Below the pieces are notes generated by a model, which was given only the letters and a program-made list of their open reading frames with translations, was not told the DNA's origin and made no database searches. A DNA stretch of 64,000 nucleotides, taken from positions 1 to 64,000 of the forward strand of contig JALWSS010000086.1 of assembly GCA_026993525.1 (NCBI GenBank), written 5' to 3'. Shown one piece after another: positions 53,897 through 63,687 of this stretch; position 1 is the stretch's first letter; each line of letters begins with the position of its first letter. Source of the DNA: Saprospiraceae bacterium (GTDB lineage: Bacteria; Bacteroidota; Bacteroidia; Chitinophagales; Saprospiraceae). Both the position numbers and the translations under genes were made by a program.

Positions 53897-54337
53897 ATGC
53901 TGAACGGATTGATTCACGCACATTCGGGTATCAGATGGATCATTCTGGTACTTCTTTTCGTATCGGTTTTCAAAGCGCTTTTGAAATGGAAATCCAGGGC
54001 CCCCTACACCGATGGCGACCGGAAGCTCAGTTTTTTCACCATGTTGTCTGTTCACATCCAATTGTTGTTGGGCCTGGCCCTCTATTTTATGAGCGATAAA
54101 GTGGTCTTTGGTGCTGAAGCGATGAAAGTTGATGTATCCAGGTTTTTCACCGCAGAGCACAGCCTGATGATGGTCGTCGCAATAGCACTGGTTACCCTTG
54201 GTTATGTGAAAGCCAAAAAGGCCACTGATGAGGTGAAAAAGTTCTCACTCACATTCTGGTACAATCTTATCGCCTTGTTGATTGTGCTGGCATTCATACC
54301 CTGGCCTTTCAGGGGCTTCGGTAACGGATGGTTTTAA
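53897..54337 (+). CDS. Small four-helix membrane protein (cytochrome b-like annotation group)
   Basis: 146 residues with four membrane segments (WIILVLLFVSVFKALL, MLSVHIQLLLGLALYFM, MMVVAIALVTLGYV, LIALLIVLAFIPW). Conserved-looking His residues lie in IHAHSGIRW, VHIQLL and AEHSLMM, positions that could ligate haem, which explains why such Bacteroidota proteins are sometimes called 'cytochrome B'. Function unproven. It has its own promoter box. Confidence 0.6.
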   Translation: MLNGLIHAHSGIRWIILVLLFVSVFKALLKWKSRAPYTDGDRKLSFFTMLSVHIQLLLGLALYFMSDKVVFGAEAMKVDVSRFFTAEHSLMMVVAIALVTLGYVKAKKATDEVKKFSLTFWYNLIALLIVLAFIPWPFRGFGNGWF

Positions 54338-54428
54338 ATGAATAAAAGGAGCTGTTAAGCACCGCTTCAGCTCCGTTAAATAAATATTATTGGCAAGCTG
54401 CCTTACAACCCCTGGGCGCTTGCCCTAT

Positions 54429-54436
54429 TATTTTTG
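54429..54436 (+). promoter_or_regulatory. -7 promoter box for the DsbD-alpha gene
   Basis: TATTTTTG, 25 bases before ATG 54461. Confidence 0.45.
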
Positions 54437-54460
54437 CATTTCTTCAAAATCAACGTTTTC

Positions 54461-54910
54461 ATGAAATCATTTTTGGTACTTGCATTGGCGCTGGCCGCGG
54501 CGTCTTCCATTCACGCACAGCTCAATCCGGTCAAGTGGTCTTACGAGGCCGTAAAAGTGGCCGACGGGGTGTACGACCTCACCTTCACAGCACATATTCA
54601 GGATGGCTGGTATGTCTATTCACAATACCTGGAATCCGACGAAGGGCCCATTCCAACCTCTTTTCATTTCGATGACAATGAGATGGTCGTTCTTGAAGGA
54701 AAAACCGAAGAGACGGGCCACCGGCACCAGGGTTACGATGAACTGTTCATGATGGACATCGTAAAATTCAGTGGCGAACCCACCTTTACCCAGCGGGTAC
54801 AGCTAAAAGGCAGCACCACCCTGAAAGGGTACCTGGAGTTCATGACTTGCGACAATGAGCGCTGCCTGCCCCCATCGGAGGTGCCGTTTCAGTTTACACT
54901 CGAAAAATAA
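54461..54910 (+). CDS. Stand-alone DsbD N-terminal (alpha) domain protein
   Basis: 149 residues from ATG 54461. Signal peptide (ALALAAASSIHAQ) and a single immunoglobulin-like DsbD-alpha domain (NPVKWSYEAVKVADGVYDLTF ... YLEFMTCDNERCLPPSEV). The Cys pair in TCDNERC is the redox-active pair that in E. coli DsbD accepts electrons from the membrane domain. It is a close paralogue of the two alpha domains in the following DsbD and probably serves as a soluble periplasmic electron carrier or thiol donor. Confidence 0.85.
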   Translation: MKSFLVLALALAAASSIHAQLNPVKWSYEAVKVADGVYDLTFTAHIQDGWYVYSQYLESDEGPIPTSFHFDDNEMVVLEGKTEETGHRHQGYDELFMMDIVKFSGEPTFTQRVQLKGSTTLKGYLEFMTCDNERCLPPSEVPFQFTLEK

Positions 54911-55007
54911 CCGGCCAAACGCCCTGCACGAATTTTGGTCTTCATCGAAAAGGTAAACAGCTACTCAAAATCACCGCTTTGGCTGTTGAATCAAACCTGA
55001 CCACCAC

Positions 55008-57560
55008 ATGAGAAAGTCATTTTTACTACTCGCACTCAGTTTTCTTATCGCATCGGCCTCCGGCCAAATCCTCGACCCGGTAAAGTGGAAGTTCTCCTCC
55101 AACCAACTTTCCGAAAACGAATATGAGCTTGTCTTCACTGCCCTTATAGACGAACACTGGACCGTCTATTCGCAGCACATCAAAGAAGATGGGCCGGTTC
55201 CCACCAGTTTCTATTTTACCGAAGGGGATAATTACGAGCGCATCGGAGAGGTAGAGGAATCTCCGGAAAACCGAAAGACCATCCATGACAACGTTTTCGA
55301 CATGGAGGTGACCAAATTTTACCACAAGGCGGTATTCAAACAAAAGGTAAAAGTCAGCGACACCTCCAGGCCCATCGAAGGCTTTCTGGAGTTCATGACC
55401 TGCGATGATACCCGCTGCCTGCCCCCTGCCGAAGTGGAATTCAGCTTTTCACTGGCACCCGGCAGCCCTGCCGGACAAGCAACTGAAGACAAGGCCGGTG
55501 CCGCTTCGGAAACAAAACCGCTTGTTGAGGAAACAGCAATTGCAGATGGTTCTCCCTCAACCGGACAGACAGCGCAAAGCGGTATCCTGGACCCCGTGAA
55601 ATGGAACATCGCCATTGCCGAAGCCGGTGAAGGTGAATACGATGTAACATTCAAGGCTACTTTGGACAAAGGTTGGTATATCTACTCGCAGATTCTGGAA
55701 CCGGGTGGGCCGGAAGCAACGGAATTTGTTTTTGACGAAGATGAAAACCTGACCGTTGCCGGAAAAGCCAAAGAGTTGAGTGAACACAAAGTCTCCGGTT
55801 TTGATGAGATCTTTGAAATGGACGTCACCAAGTACAAAGAGACCGTTGACTTTGTGCAGCGCATCGAGGTGAGCAACCCGGACAAGGACTACAGTGGTTT
55901 TGTTTACTACATGACCTGCAACAATGAAAGATGCCTGCCTCCGGCTGAAGTGTATTTCACGATCCATCCTGCCTCCCTGACGGCGGCCATCAATGTGCAA
56001 AGCGAGGGAACTGACCTTGCGGCCGGAGATGCCGTAGCCACCATCGGAACAGCCTCCTTTCTACTCGATAAAAGCATGGCATCTGATTGTGGTCTTGAAA
56101 TAAAAGAAGAGAAAAAAGGGCTTTGGGGGATATTCGTTCTTGGCTTTTTGGGCGGATTGCTGGCTTTGCTGACTCCCTGCGTATTCCCCATGATCCCATT
56201 GACAGTGAGCTTTTTCACTAAAAGCAGCGGGAGCAAGAAAAAGGGAATTTTCAATGCCGCCATGTACGGTTTTTTCATTCTGTTGGTGTACCTGCTTCTC
56301 AGTGCGCCTTTCCACTTGCTCGATTCTCTCAATCCCGACATCCTCAATGAAATATCAACCAACGTCTGGTTGAACCTGGCTTTCTTCGCCATTTTCATCA
56401 TCTTCGCCTTTTCATTTTTTGGTTATTACGAACTGACTTTGCCCAGCAGTTGGGCCAACAAGGTCAGTGCGGCAGAAGGTGTGGGAGGTCTGATGGGTAT
56501 TTTCTTCATGGCCCTGACTTTGGCGCTGGTTTCATTTTCATGTACCGGACCCATCCTCGGCTCTCTCCTGGCCGGCACACTCTCTTCGGCAAACGGAGAA
56601 GGAGCCATGCAGCTCACCGCCGGTATGGCCGGCTTCGGGGTGGCACTGGCATTGCCTTTCGGGCTCTTTGCTGCTTTTCCAAGCTGGCTGAACAACCTGC
56701 CAAAATCCGGTGGCTGGATGACCACCGTGAAAGTGGTGCTGGGCTTTCTGGAACTGGCCCTGGCCTTGAAGTTCTTCTCCAATGCCGACCTGGTGAAACA
56801 TTGGGAAATCCTGAAAATTGAGCCTTTCCTGGCCTTGTGGATTTTGATTTTCCTCGGAATGGGGCTTTACCTTTTGGGCAAGATCCGATTCCCTCACGAT
56901 ACACCGCCAGAGAAGCTGTCAATCGGCAGGTTGGGCCTTGCCCTGGCCAGTTTTGCATTCGTCATTTACCTGGCAACGGGATTTACCTACGACGAAAAAG
57001 CCGGTTCGCTCAAGCCATTGAAATTGTTGAGCGGCCTGGCACCCCCTACCTGTTATTCCATCTGGTATCCCTGCGACTGTCCGCAAAACCTGAATTGTTT
57101 CAAAGATTTTGATGAGGGACTGGCTTTCGCCAAAAAGGTGAACAAGCCGATCATGATAGACTTTACCGGCCACGCCTGTGTAAACTGCCGGAAGATGGAA
57201 GAGCACGTTTGGCCAACCCCGAAGGTGTACAAATACCTGCGAGACGATTATGTACTCATCTCCCTTTATGTGGACGAGAAAATTGACCTGCCCAAAGATC
57301 AGCAGGTGGAAGTGCCAATGAAATCAGGAGGCACCAGAAAGCTGCGCACCACCGGCCACAAATGGCAGCACTTCCAGACGGAGTATTTCAACAACAACAG
57401 CCAACCCTACTATGTGCTACTGTCGCCCGACGGTAAAATGCTCAACCGGCCCGTGCCGTACACCCCGGATGAAAAGGAATATGCTGCGTTCCTCGAATGT
57501 GGTCTGCAACGCTTCAGGGAGTTGCAGGCGTCGGGCAAAGTGCTGGGCGCGCTGGAATGA
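55008..57560 (+). CDS. dsbD: Thiol:disulfide interchange protein DsbD with two alpha domains
   Basis: 850 residues. Signal peptide, then two tandem alpha domains (residues ~20-150, FMTCDDTRCLPPAEV; ~190-325, YMTCNNERCLPPAEV). A CcdA-like beta domain follows with about eight membrane segments carrying the redox Cys in TPCVFPMIPLTV and SFSCTGPILGS, and a C-terminal thioredoxin-like gamma domain with HACVNCRKME (CVNC). It passes electrons from cytosolic thioredoxin to periplasmic thiols. The second alpha domain is unusual compared with E. coli DsbD. It sits 97 bp after the single alpha-domain gene. Confidence 0.93.
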   Translation: MRKSFLLLALSFLIASASGQILDPVKWKFSSNQLSENEYELVFTALIDEHWTVYSQHIKEDGPVPTSFYFTEGDNYERIGEVEESPENRKTIHDNVFDMEVTKFYHKAVFKQKVKVSDTSRPIEGFLEFMTCDDTRCLPPAEVEFSFSLAPGSPAGQATEDKAGAASETKPLVEETAIADGSPSTGQTAQSGILDPVKWNIAIAEAGEGEYDVTFKATLDKGWYIYSQILEPGGPEATEFVFDEDENLTVAGKAKELSEHKVSGFDEIFEMDVTKYKETVDFVQRIEVSNPDKDYSGFVYYMTCNNERCLPPAEVYFTIHPASLTAAINVQSEGTDLAAGDAVATIGTASFLLDKSMASDCGLEIKEEKKGLWGIFVLGFLGGLLALLTPCVFPMIPLTVSFFTKSSGSKKKGIFNAAMYGFFILLVYLLLSAPFHLLDSLNPDILNEISTNVWLNLAFFAIFIIFAFSFFGYYELTLPSSWANKVSAAEGVGGLMGIFFMALTLALVSFSCTGPILGSLLAGTLSSANGEGAMQLTAGMAGFGVALALPFGLFAAFPSWLNNLPKSGGWMTTVKVVLGFLELALALKFFSNADLVKHWEILKIEPFLALWILIFLGMGLYLLGKIRFPHDTPPEKLSIGRLGLALASFAFVIYLATGFTYDEKAGSLKPLKLLSGLAPPTCYSIWYPCDCPQNLNCFKDFDEGLAFAKKVNKPIMIDFTGHACVNCRKMEEHVWPTPKVYKYLRDDYVLISLYVDEKIDLPKDQQVEVPMKSGGTRKLRTTGHKWQHFQTEYFNNNSQPYYVLLSPDGKMLNRPVPYTPDEKEYAAFLECGLQRFRELQASGKVLGALE

Positions 57561-57585
57561 TCCAAAAAGGAAAAGGCCGAAAACC

Positions 57586-57617
57586 AAAAAAGGGCTTGCA
57601 AATGCAGGCCCTTTTTT
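57586..57617. terminator. Bidirectional terminator between dsbD and ettA
   Basis: AAAAAAGGGCTTGC aaat GCAGGCCCTTTTTT, a nearly perfect stem with A and T runs on both sides, placed between two converging genes. Confidence 0.88.
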
Positions 57618-57622
57618 ATTTA

Positions 57623-59302
57623 TCAGTTGCTCTTCAGCAAATTTTTCCACCGGGGGCGCCGGGGTGTCACATCGCCGAGTCTGGCTTTTTTGGCGGTCTC
57701 GTATTCCTGGTAATTTCCTTCGAAAAACACTACCTCTCCCTCGTCTTCAAAGGATAGAATGTGGGTGGCCAGGCGGTCTATGAACCAGCGGTCGTGGCTG
57801 ATGATCAGGGCACATCCTGCAAAGTGGTCGAGGGCGTCCTCGAGGGCCCGCAGGGTGTTCACGTCAATGTCGTTGGTAGGCTCGTCGAGCAAGAGTACGT
57901 TGCCGCCATCTTTGAGGGTCATGGCCAGGTGCAGGCGGTTTCGCTCACCACCTGAAAGGACCCCCGCTTTTTTCTGCTGGTCGGAGCCGGTGAAGTTGAA
58001 CCTGGCAATGTATGCCCGGGCATTCACTTCGTAACTGCCAACTTTCAGTATCTCATTGCCTTCACTCACCACGTCGTAGATAGACTTTTCAGGAACGATG
58101 GCCTCGTGGGATTGATCCACGTAGGAGATTTTCACGGTGTCGCCGATGGTGATCATTCCCTTGTCCGGTTTTTCCTCGCCGACCAGCATTCTGAAGAGGG
58201 TGGATTTTCCGGCACCGTTGGGGCCGATGATTCCGACGATGCTGTTTTTGGGAATGTCAAATGAAAGGTTCTCAAACAGAACCCTGCCGTCAAATGCCTT
58301 GCTGATGTTTTCAACCTTGATGACAACGTCACCGAGCCTGGGGCCGGGCGGGATGGTCAGCTCCAGCCTGGCCTCTTTGGCTTTTACTTCTTCATTGGCC
58401 AGTTTGTCATAGGCGTTCAGACGGGCCTTTCCTTTTGCCTGCCGGGCTTTGGGGCTCATTCGTATCCACTCCAGTTCGCGCTCGAGGGTTTTGCGGCGTT
58501 TGTCTTCTGCTTTTTGTTCCTGTTCGAGGCGTTTGGCTTTTTGCTCCAGCCAGCTTGAGTAGTTGCCTTCCCAGGGGATGCCCTCACCCCGGTCCAGTTC
58601 GAGGATCCAGCCGGCCACATTGTCGAGGAAGTAGCGGTCGTGGGTAACGGCGATGACGGTTCCGGGAAATTGTTGCAGGTACTGCTCCAGCCAGTCTATG
58701 CTCTCGGCATCCAGGTGGTTGGTGGGCTCGTCCAGCAGCAGGATGTCGGGCTCGGAAAGGAGCAACCTGGCCAGTGCCACCCGGCGGCGTTCACCTCCGG
58801 AGAGGTTTTTTACCAATGCGTCATCAGGCGGGCAGCGAAGGGCATCCATGGCGCGCTCCAGTTTGTGGTCCAGTTCCCAGGCATTGCTGCGGTCCAGGAT
58901 GTCCATCAGTTCGCCCTGCCGCTCGATGAGCTTGTTCATTTCGTCGTCGTTCATGGGCTGCTCAAAGCGGGCGTTCACTTCGTTGTATTCCTGCATGTAG
59001 GCCATGAGCTCCCCGACGCCCTCTTCTACCACCTGTCGGACGGTTTTGCCATCGTCCAGTTCGGGTTCTTGTGGCAGGTAACCGATTTTGTACTGTTGCT
59101 CAAACTCGATTTTTCCTTCGTAATTCTGGTCCAGTCCCGCAATGATCTTCAGCAGGGTGGATTTTCCGCTGCCGTTCAGACCGAGCACACCGATCTTGGC
59201 TCCGTAGAAAAAGGAGAGCCAAATGTTTTTCAGTACCTGTTTGTTGGGAGGGTAGGTCCTGGAAACCCCCGTCATTGAGAAGATGATCTTGTTGTCTGAC
59301 AT
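57623..59302 (-). CDS. ettA: Energy-dependent translational throttle protein EttA (ABC-F)
   Basis: 559 residues with two ABC domains and no membrane part: Walker A GLNGSGKST and GPNGAGKST, signatures LSGGERRRVALA and LSGGERNRLHLA, Walker B LLLDEPTNHLD and LLLDEPTNDID. The interdomain linker (LEQEQKAEDKRRKTLERELEWIRMSPKARQAKGKARL) and the arm region are those of EttA. It binds the ribosomal E-site and gates early elongation by ATP/ADP level. Second gene after dtd, 9 bp apart. Confidence 0.93.
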   Translation of the reverse strand: MSDNKIIFSMTGVSRTYPPNKQVLKNIWLSFFYGAKIGVLGLNGSGKSTLLKIIAGLDQNYEGKIEFEQQYKIGYLPQEPELDDGKTVRQVVEEGVGELMAYMQEYNEVNARFEQPMNDDEMNKLIERQGELMDILDRSNAWELDHKLERAMDALRCPPDDALVKNLSGGERRRVALARLLLSEPDILLLDEPTNHLDAESIDWLEQYLQQFPGTVIAVTHDRYFLDNVAGWILELDRGEGIPWEGNYSSWLEQKAKRLEQEQKAEDKRRKTLERELEWIRMSPKARQAKGKARLNAYDKLANEEVKAKEARLELTIPPGPRLGDVVIKVENISKAFDGRVLFENLSFDIPKNSIVGIIGPNGAGKSTLFRMLVGEEKPDKGMITIGDTVKISYVDQSHEAIVPEKSIYDVVSEGNEILKVGSYEVNARAYIARFNFTGSDQQKKAGVLSGGERNRLHLAMTLKDGGNVLLLDEPTNDIDVNTLRALEDALDHFAGCALIISHDRWFIDRLATHILSFEDEGEVVFFEGNYQEYETAKKARLGDVTPRRPRWKNLLKSN

Positions 59303-59311
59303 GCGTGTGGT

Positions 59312-59764
59312 TTACTCTTTGTTTTTGGTGTCTATGATGATGGTAACGGGGCCGTCGTTTACCAGCGCCACTTTCATGTCGGCACCGAATGAGCCGGTGG
59401 CCACCCGTTTGCCGGTGAGGCTTTCCAGTTCCTTTACAAAACTTTCGTACAAGGGGATGGCCACGTCCGGTTTTGCGGCCTTGATGAAGCTGGGGCGGTT
59501 TCCTTTTTTCGTGGCTGCATGGAGGGTAAACTGGCTGATGACCATCGTCTCACCGTCCACATCCATGACCGACAGATTCATCAGGCCTTCGGCGTCGGAA
59601 AAGATGCGCAGGTGGGCGATTTTCCGGCAAAGCCACCGGATGTCCTCGCTGCCGTCGGCATCTTCAATGCCGAGCAGAATCAGCAAGCCCTGCCCGATGC
59701 GGTCTTTCACCGAAGCGTCTATGGTCACTGATGCTTCGCTAACCCTTTGAATTACTGCCCTCAT
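59312..59764 (-). CDS. dtd: D-aminoacyl-tRNA deacylase
   Basis: 150 residues from ATG 59764 (MRAVIQRVSEASVTID). SQFTLHA carries the catalytic Thr region and NDGPVTIIID is the Gly-cisPro-type NxGPVT motif that rejects L-amino acids. It removes D-amino acids mis-attached to tRNA. It forms a unit with ettA. The tracked upstream start lacks family sequence. Confidence 0.93.
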   Translation of the reverse strand: MRAVIQRVSEASVTIDASVKDRIGQGLLILLGIEDADGSEDIRWLCRKIAHLRIFSDAEGLMNLSVMDVDGETMVISQFTLHAATKKGNRPSFIKAAKPDVAIPLYESFVKELESLTGKRVATGSFGADMKVALVNDGPVTIIIDTKNKE

Positions 59765-59938
59765 GGTACAAGTGTTTAGGAACAAAAAAATGAACTGTGC
59801 CCGCAAATTGCCTGCAAAGATGCGTTTTTCCCACATTCCGAAGGATTGCCCGGAGGGAACCGGGAACAGGCTTATCAGGGAAAAATACCCTATAACTTTT
59901 GCAAATCTTCCGGCCTTGCTCAGGCAAGGATTTGGTGC

Positions 59939-60916
59939 TCATATCCGGCCCCTTCTGACCAGGTAATTCCTGACGTAGTCTTCAATTCCCTCTTCAAGGG
60001 AATGCATTTTCTTTGTAAAACCGCTATTTCGAAGTTTATCAATGTTCGCTTCGGTAAAGTACTGGTAATTCTCGCGAAGGTCTTCAGGCATGTCAATGAA
60101 AGTGATTCTGGGTTCCAGGTCCATGGCCCTGAAGGTGAGCGTTGCCAGGTCCAGAAAGGTTCTGGCTTTGCCCGTTCCGACATTGTACAGCCCATCTTCC
60201 GGCTGATGGGTCAGGAAGTGCATGAGGATGTCCAGCACATCTTTTACATAAATAAAATCCCGGAGTTGTAGTCCGTCTTCAAAGCCGGGTCGGTGTGATC
60301 GAAACAGCTTCATTTTCCCCGTTTCCCGGATTTGCTTCACGGTCTGGTAGATGACGCTTGCCATGCGGCCTTTGTGGTACTCATTGGGGCCATAGACATT
60401 GAAGAATTTGAGGCCGGCCCAAAAAGGCGGGGCTTTCCCGCCGCTGTTGGTCGTTTGAAGCACCCACTTGTCAAAGTCATTCTTGGACTTTCCGTAAAGG
60501 TTGAGCGGCTTCAGTTTTGACACAAGCCCGTGGTCGTCTGAATATCCATGTTCTCCGGCCCCGTAGGTGGCAGCACTGCTGGCATATACCAGTGGGGTGT
60601 TGTATTTCGAACAGCGCTTCCAGAGCATTTTAGAATACCCGAGGTTGAGCTCCTGAAAAATCCTGGGGTTTGATTCTACCGTATCGGTGCGGGCACCCAG
60701 ATGGAAAACAAAAGTTGCGTTTTCGTGATTGGTTTCGAGCCAGGCGGGAAAGCGGTTCCGGTCAATTTTTGCAAGAAATTGTTTGCCTGCCAGGTTTGGG
60801 CTTTTGTCCTCCCTGCTGAAATCATCTACGAGAATGAGATCGCTGTGCCCGCCTTCGTTAAGTTTGCTTACCAGGCAACTGCCGATGAAACCTGCAGCTC
60901 CGGTTACGACGATCAT
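59939..60916 (-). CDS. hldD: ADP-L-glycero-D-manno-heptose-6-epimerase
   Basis: 325 residues from ATG 60916 (MIVVTGAAGFIGSCL). Extended SDR: NAD(P) site TGAAGFIG, catalytic YGKSK (YxxxK), and the heptose-epimerase segments FFNVYGPNEYHKGRMASVI and LQLRDFIYVKD. It converts ADP-D-glycero- to ADP-L-glycero-manno-heptose for the lipopolysaccharide inner core. It lies 36 bp after aroQ and shares its transcription unit. Confidence 0.92.
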   Translation of the reverse strand: MIVVTGAAGFIGSCLVSKLNEGGHSDLILVDDFSREDKSPNLAGKQFLAKIDRNRFPAWLETNHENATFVFHLGARTDTVESNPRIFQELNLGYSKMLWKRCSKYNTPLVYASSAATYGAGEHGYSDDHGLVSKLKPLNLYGKSKNDFDKWVLQTTNSGGKAPPFWAGLKFFNVYGPNEYHKGRMASVIYQTVKQIRETGKMKLFRSHRPGFEDGLQLRDFIYVKDVLDILMHFLTHQPEDGLYNVGTGKARTFLDLATLTFRAMDLEPRITFIDMPEDLRENYQYFTEANIDKLRNSGFTKKMHSLEEGIEDYVRNYLVRRGRI

Positions 60917-60952
60917 CCCTTTGGGTTCTGATTGCAATTCCTGATTATTTGC

Positions 60953-61366
60953 TTAAGAAAGAAAATAAGAAACGGCCAGGTCGTAGCCTTTCAGCCCCAG
61001 GCCGATGATGCTGCCCACGCAATAGGGAGCAATCACCGATTTGTGACGAAAAGCCTCCCGGGCAAAAGTGTTGGAGATGTGAACTTCCACCACAGGGGTT
61101 TCAATGGCAACGATGGCATCGGCAATGGCGATAGAGGTGTGGCCATAGGCGCCGGGATTGAGCACGATGCCGTTGTAGGTAGTGGCCTCATGAAGCTGAT
61201 CAATGATGGCTCCTTCCGAGTTGCTCTGGAAATAGTGCATGGTCACACCCGGAAACTCCTGTTGCAATAGTTCGAAGTATTCTTCAAATGTCCTTTTTCC
61301 GTAAATGTGTGGCTCCCGTTGTCCGAGCAGGTTGAGATTGGGACCGTTGATGATGAGCAGTTTCAT
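60953..61366 (-). CDS. aroQ: 3-dehydroquinate dehydratase, type II
   Basis: 137 residues from ATG 61366 (MKLLIINGPNLNLLGQRE), which starts at the conserved first strand. The catalytic Tyr lies in EPHIYG, His in EVHISNTFAREAFRH, and NPGAYGHTSIAI is the substrate loop. Third step of the shikimate pathway. The tracked start adds 20 non-family residues. First gene of an aroQ-hldD unit. Confidence 0.93.
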   Translation of the reverse strand: MKLLIINGPNLNLLGQREPHIYGKRTFEEYFELLQQEFPGVTMHYFQSNSEGAIIDQLHEATTYNGIVLNPGAYGHTSIAIADAIVAIETPVVEVHISNTFAREAFRHKSVIAPYCVGSIIGLGLKGYDLAVSYFLS

Positions 61367-61402
61367 GTCTGTTCGGAATTGGTTTGGCCAAAAGTACAAC
61401 CA

Positions 61403-61442
61403 AAAAAATAACCGGCAGGACAGCAAAAACTGAACCTGCCGG
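61403..61442 (-). terminator. Terminator of recQ
   Basis: CCGGCAGG / CCTGCCGG stem with a 15-base loop, followed on the minus strand by TTATTTTTTT, 32 bases after the recQ stop. It separates recQ from aroQ-hldD. Confidence 0.75.
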
Positions 61443-61473
61443 CCTGGGCTTAATCAAGGTTTTTCTTCGGCAA

Positions 61474-63687
61474 TCAGTTGGCGACTTCTGACAGGAACTT
61501 TATCCTCACCAATTGTATTTCTTCCAGGGTATAGTCATCTTCCTGGAGGTCTCTGTAGGCGGTGTCAACGTCTCCTGTTTCTGACTCCTCCATGAAGTAA
61601 TCATAGATCTCTTCGACAACGGTCTCGTCCATTACCTCTTCGATGTAGTAGTCCAGGTTGACTTTGGTACCGGAAGAAACAATGGCGTCGAGTTCTTCCA
61701 TCAGGTCTTCCATGGAAAGGTTGTTTTGCCTGGCAATGGTGGGCAGGTCCACTTTGCGGTCAATGGCCTGGATAATGGCTACTTTGACTTTGGACTTGTT
61801 GGCCACTTGTTTGATGACCACATCCGTTGGGCGGTCAATGTCGTTTTCCTCCACATATTTTGCAATCAGTTCAATGAACGGCCGGGCGTATTTCATGGCC
61901 TTGCCATGGCTGACCCCCTGTATCTGTTTCATGTCCTCCATGGAGATGGGGTAGTGGGTAGCCATGTCTTCCAGCGACGGGTCCTGGAAAATAACGAAGG
62001 GAGGCACATTTTTCTTCCTGGCTACGTCTTTCCGGAGGTCTTTCAACAACTTCATCAGTGTGGTGTCCAGCACAGCGGTTTTTCCACTGCTTTCGTCCAG
62101 GTCCACTTCGTTGTTGTTGTAATCCACATTCAGCGGAATCTCAATTTTGGCAGGTTTCTCAATGAATTTGCGTCCTTCTTCGGTAAGTTTCAGCACGCCA
62201 TAGGTTTCAATGTCTTTCCTCAATAGTTCATTGATCATGGCGTGTCGGAAAACAGAATTCCAGAACAGTTCGTCTTTCTCTTTTCCTATTCCAAAAAGGG
62301 GCCGCTGGTTGAAGCGGTAATCCTTCATTTCTTTGGTCTCATTGCCGAGCACAAAGTCCACCAGGGTTTTGATTTTGTAGTTTTCTTCCAGTTCCACAAC
62401 AGCTTTGAGGGCCTGCTGCATTTCTTTGGTCACTTCAATTTTTTCTTTGGGGTGGCGGCAGTTATCGCACATTTTGCCACACTTTTCCTCTTCAAATTCT
62501 TCCCCAAAGTAAAAGAGCAGGAACCTGCGGCGACAGCCGGTGGTTTCCACATAGGCTTCAATTTCCTGCATGAGTTGGGTACTCATCTCCCGTTCGGCAA
62601 CGGGCTTGTCGCGGAGAAACTTCTCCAGCTTTGCCATGTCCTTGTAAGAGAAAAACGCCACACAACGACCTTCCAGACCGTCACGGCCTGCGCGGCCGGT
62701 TTCCTGGTAGTAGTTCTCGATGCTCTTGGGCATGTTGTAATGGATGACGAAGCGGACGTCCGGTTTGTCAATGCCCATGCCGAAAGCGATGGTGGCCACG
62801 ATTACATCAATGTCTTCCATGAGGAAGGCATCCTGGGTGGCTGAGCGGGTTTTGGCATCGAGGCCGGCGTGATACGGAGCGGCTTTGATGCCGTTCACGT
62901 TCAAAACTTTGGCTATTTCTTCGGTGCTTTTTCGGGCCTGCACATAGATGATGCCCGACTGGTTGGGCATTTCCTTGATGATCTGAACGATCTGACGGAT
63001 GGTTGCATCCTTTTTGCCCTTTGGGCGAACTTCGTAGAAGAGATTCTCGCGGTTGAAGGAGGAGACAAACTGGTTGACCTCCTTCATGTTCAGGTTCTTC
63101 AATATGTCCGACTGAACCTTTGGGGTGGCTGTGGCGGTCAGCGCTATGATGGGGATGTCAATATTGATGGCGTCAATCATGGTACGGATGCGGCGGTATT
63201 CCGGTCTGAAATCATGGCCCCATTCCGAAATACAGTGGGCTTCATCCACCGCCACGAAAGAGACGTTCGCATTTTTGAAGAATTCGATGTTCTCCTCTTT
63301 CGTGAGGGTTTCCGGAGCCACATACAGCATTTTGGTTTTGCCTGCGACAATGTCCGCTTTCACCTCCCTCATCTGTGTGCGGCTCAGCGAAGAGTTGAGA
63401 AAGTGGGCAACTTCGTCGGTGTCGCTGTATCCCCGGATGCTGTCCACCTGGTTTTTCATCAGTGCAATCAGGGGGGAAATGATGAGGGCTGTGCCTTCCA
63501 TCATCAGTGCAGGAAGCTGGTAACAAAGGGATTTGCCACCGCCGGTGGGCATGATTACAAAGGTGTCTTTACCATCGAGCACACTTTGAATGATCTCCTT
63601 TTGGTTGCCCTTAAAGGAATCAAAACCGAAATACTTTTGAAGTGCTTCTTGCAGGTGGTCTTTTGCGACAGAATTTTCCGCTACCAT
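61474..63687 (-). CDS. recQ: ATP-dependent DNA helicase RecQ
   Basis: 737 residues. Superfamily 2 helicase core with Walker A PTGGGKSLCYQLP, DEAHCISEWGHDFRPEY, ALTATATPKVQ and YYQETGRAGRDG; a zinc site of four Cys (CRRRFLLFYF ... CGKMCDNC) and RQC winged helix; an HRDC domain (~residues 560-640, SMEDMKQIQGVSHGKAMKYARPF); and a longer acidic C-terminus with helix-turn-helix-like segments as in other Bacteroidota RecQ proteins. It unwinds recombination intermediates 3'-5'. Confidence 0.95.
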   Translation of the reverse strand: MVAENSVAKDHLQEALQKYFGFDSFKGNQKEIIQSVLDGKDTFVIMPTGGGKSLCYQLPALMMEGTALIISPLIALMKNQVDSIRGYSDTDEVAHFLNSSLSRTQMREVKADIVAGKTKMLYVAPETLTKEENIEFFKNANVSFVAVDEAHCISEWGHDFRPEYRRIRTMIDAINIDIPIIALTATATPKVQSDILKNLNMKEVNQFVSSFNRENLFYEVRPKGKKDATIRQIVQIIKEMPNQSGIIYVQARKSTEEIAKVLNVNGIKAAPYHAGLDAKTRSATQDAFLMEDIDVIVATIAFGMGIDKPDVRFVIHYNMPKSIENYYQETGRAGRDGLEGRCVAFFSYKDMAKLEKFLRDKPVAEREMSTQLMQEIEAYVETTGCRRRFLLFYFGEEFEEEKCGKMCDNCRHPKEKIEVTKEMQQALKAVVELEENYKIKTLVDFVLGNETKEMKDYRFNQRPLFGIGKEKDELFWNSVFRHAMINELLRKDIETYGVLKLTEEGRKFIEKPAKIEIPLNVDYNNNEVDLDESSGKTAVLDTTLMKLLKDLRKDVARKKNVPPFVIFQDPSLEDMATHYPISMEDMKQIQGVSHGKAMKYARPFIELIAKYVEENDIDRPTDVVIKQVANKSKVKVAIIQAIDRKVDLPTIARQNNLSMEDLMEELDAIVSSGTKVNLDYYIEEVMDETVVEEIYDYFMEESETGDVDTAYRDLQEDDYTLEEIQLVRIKFLSEVAN

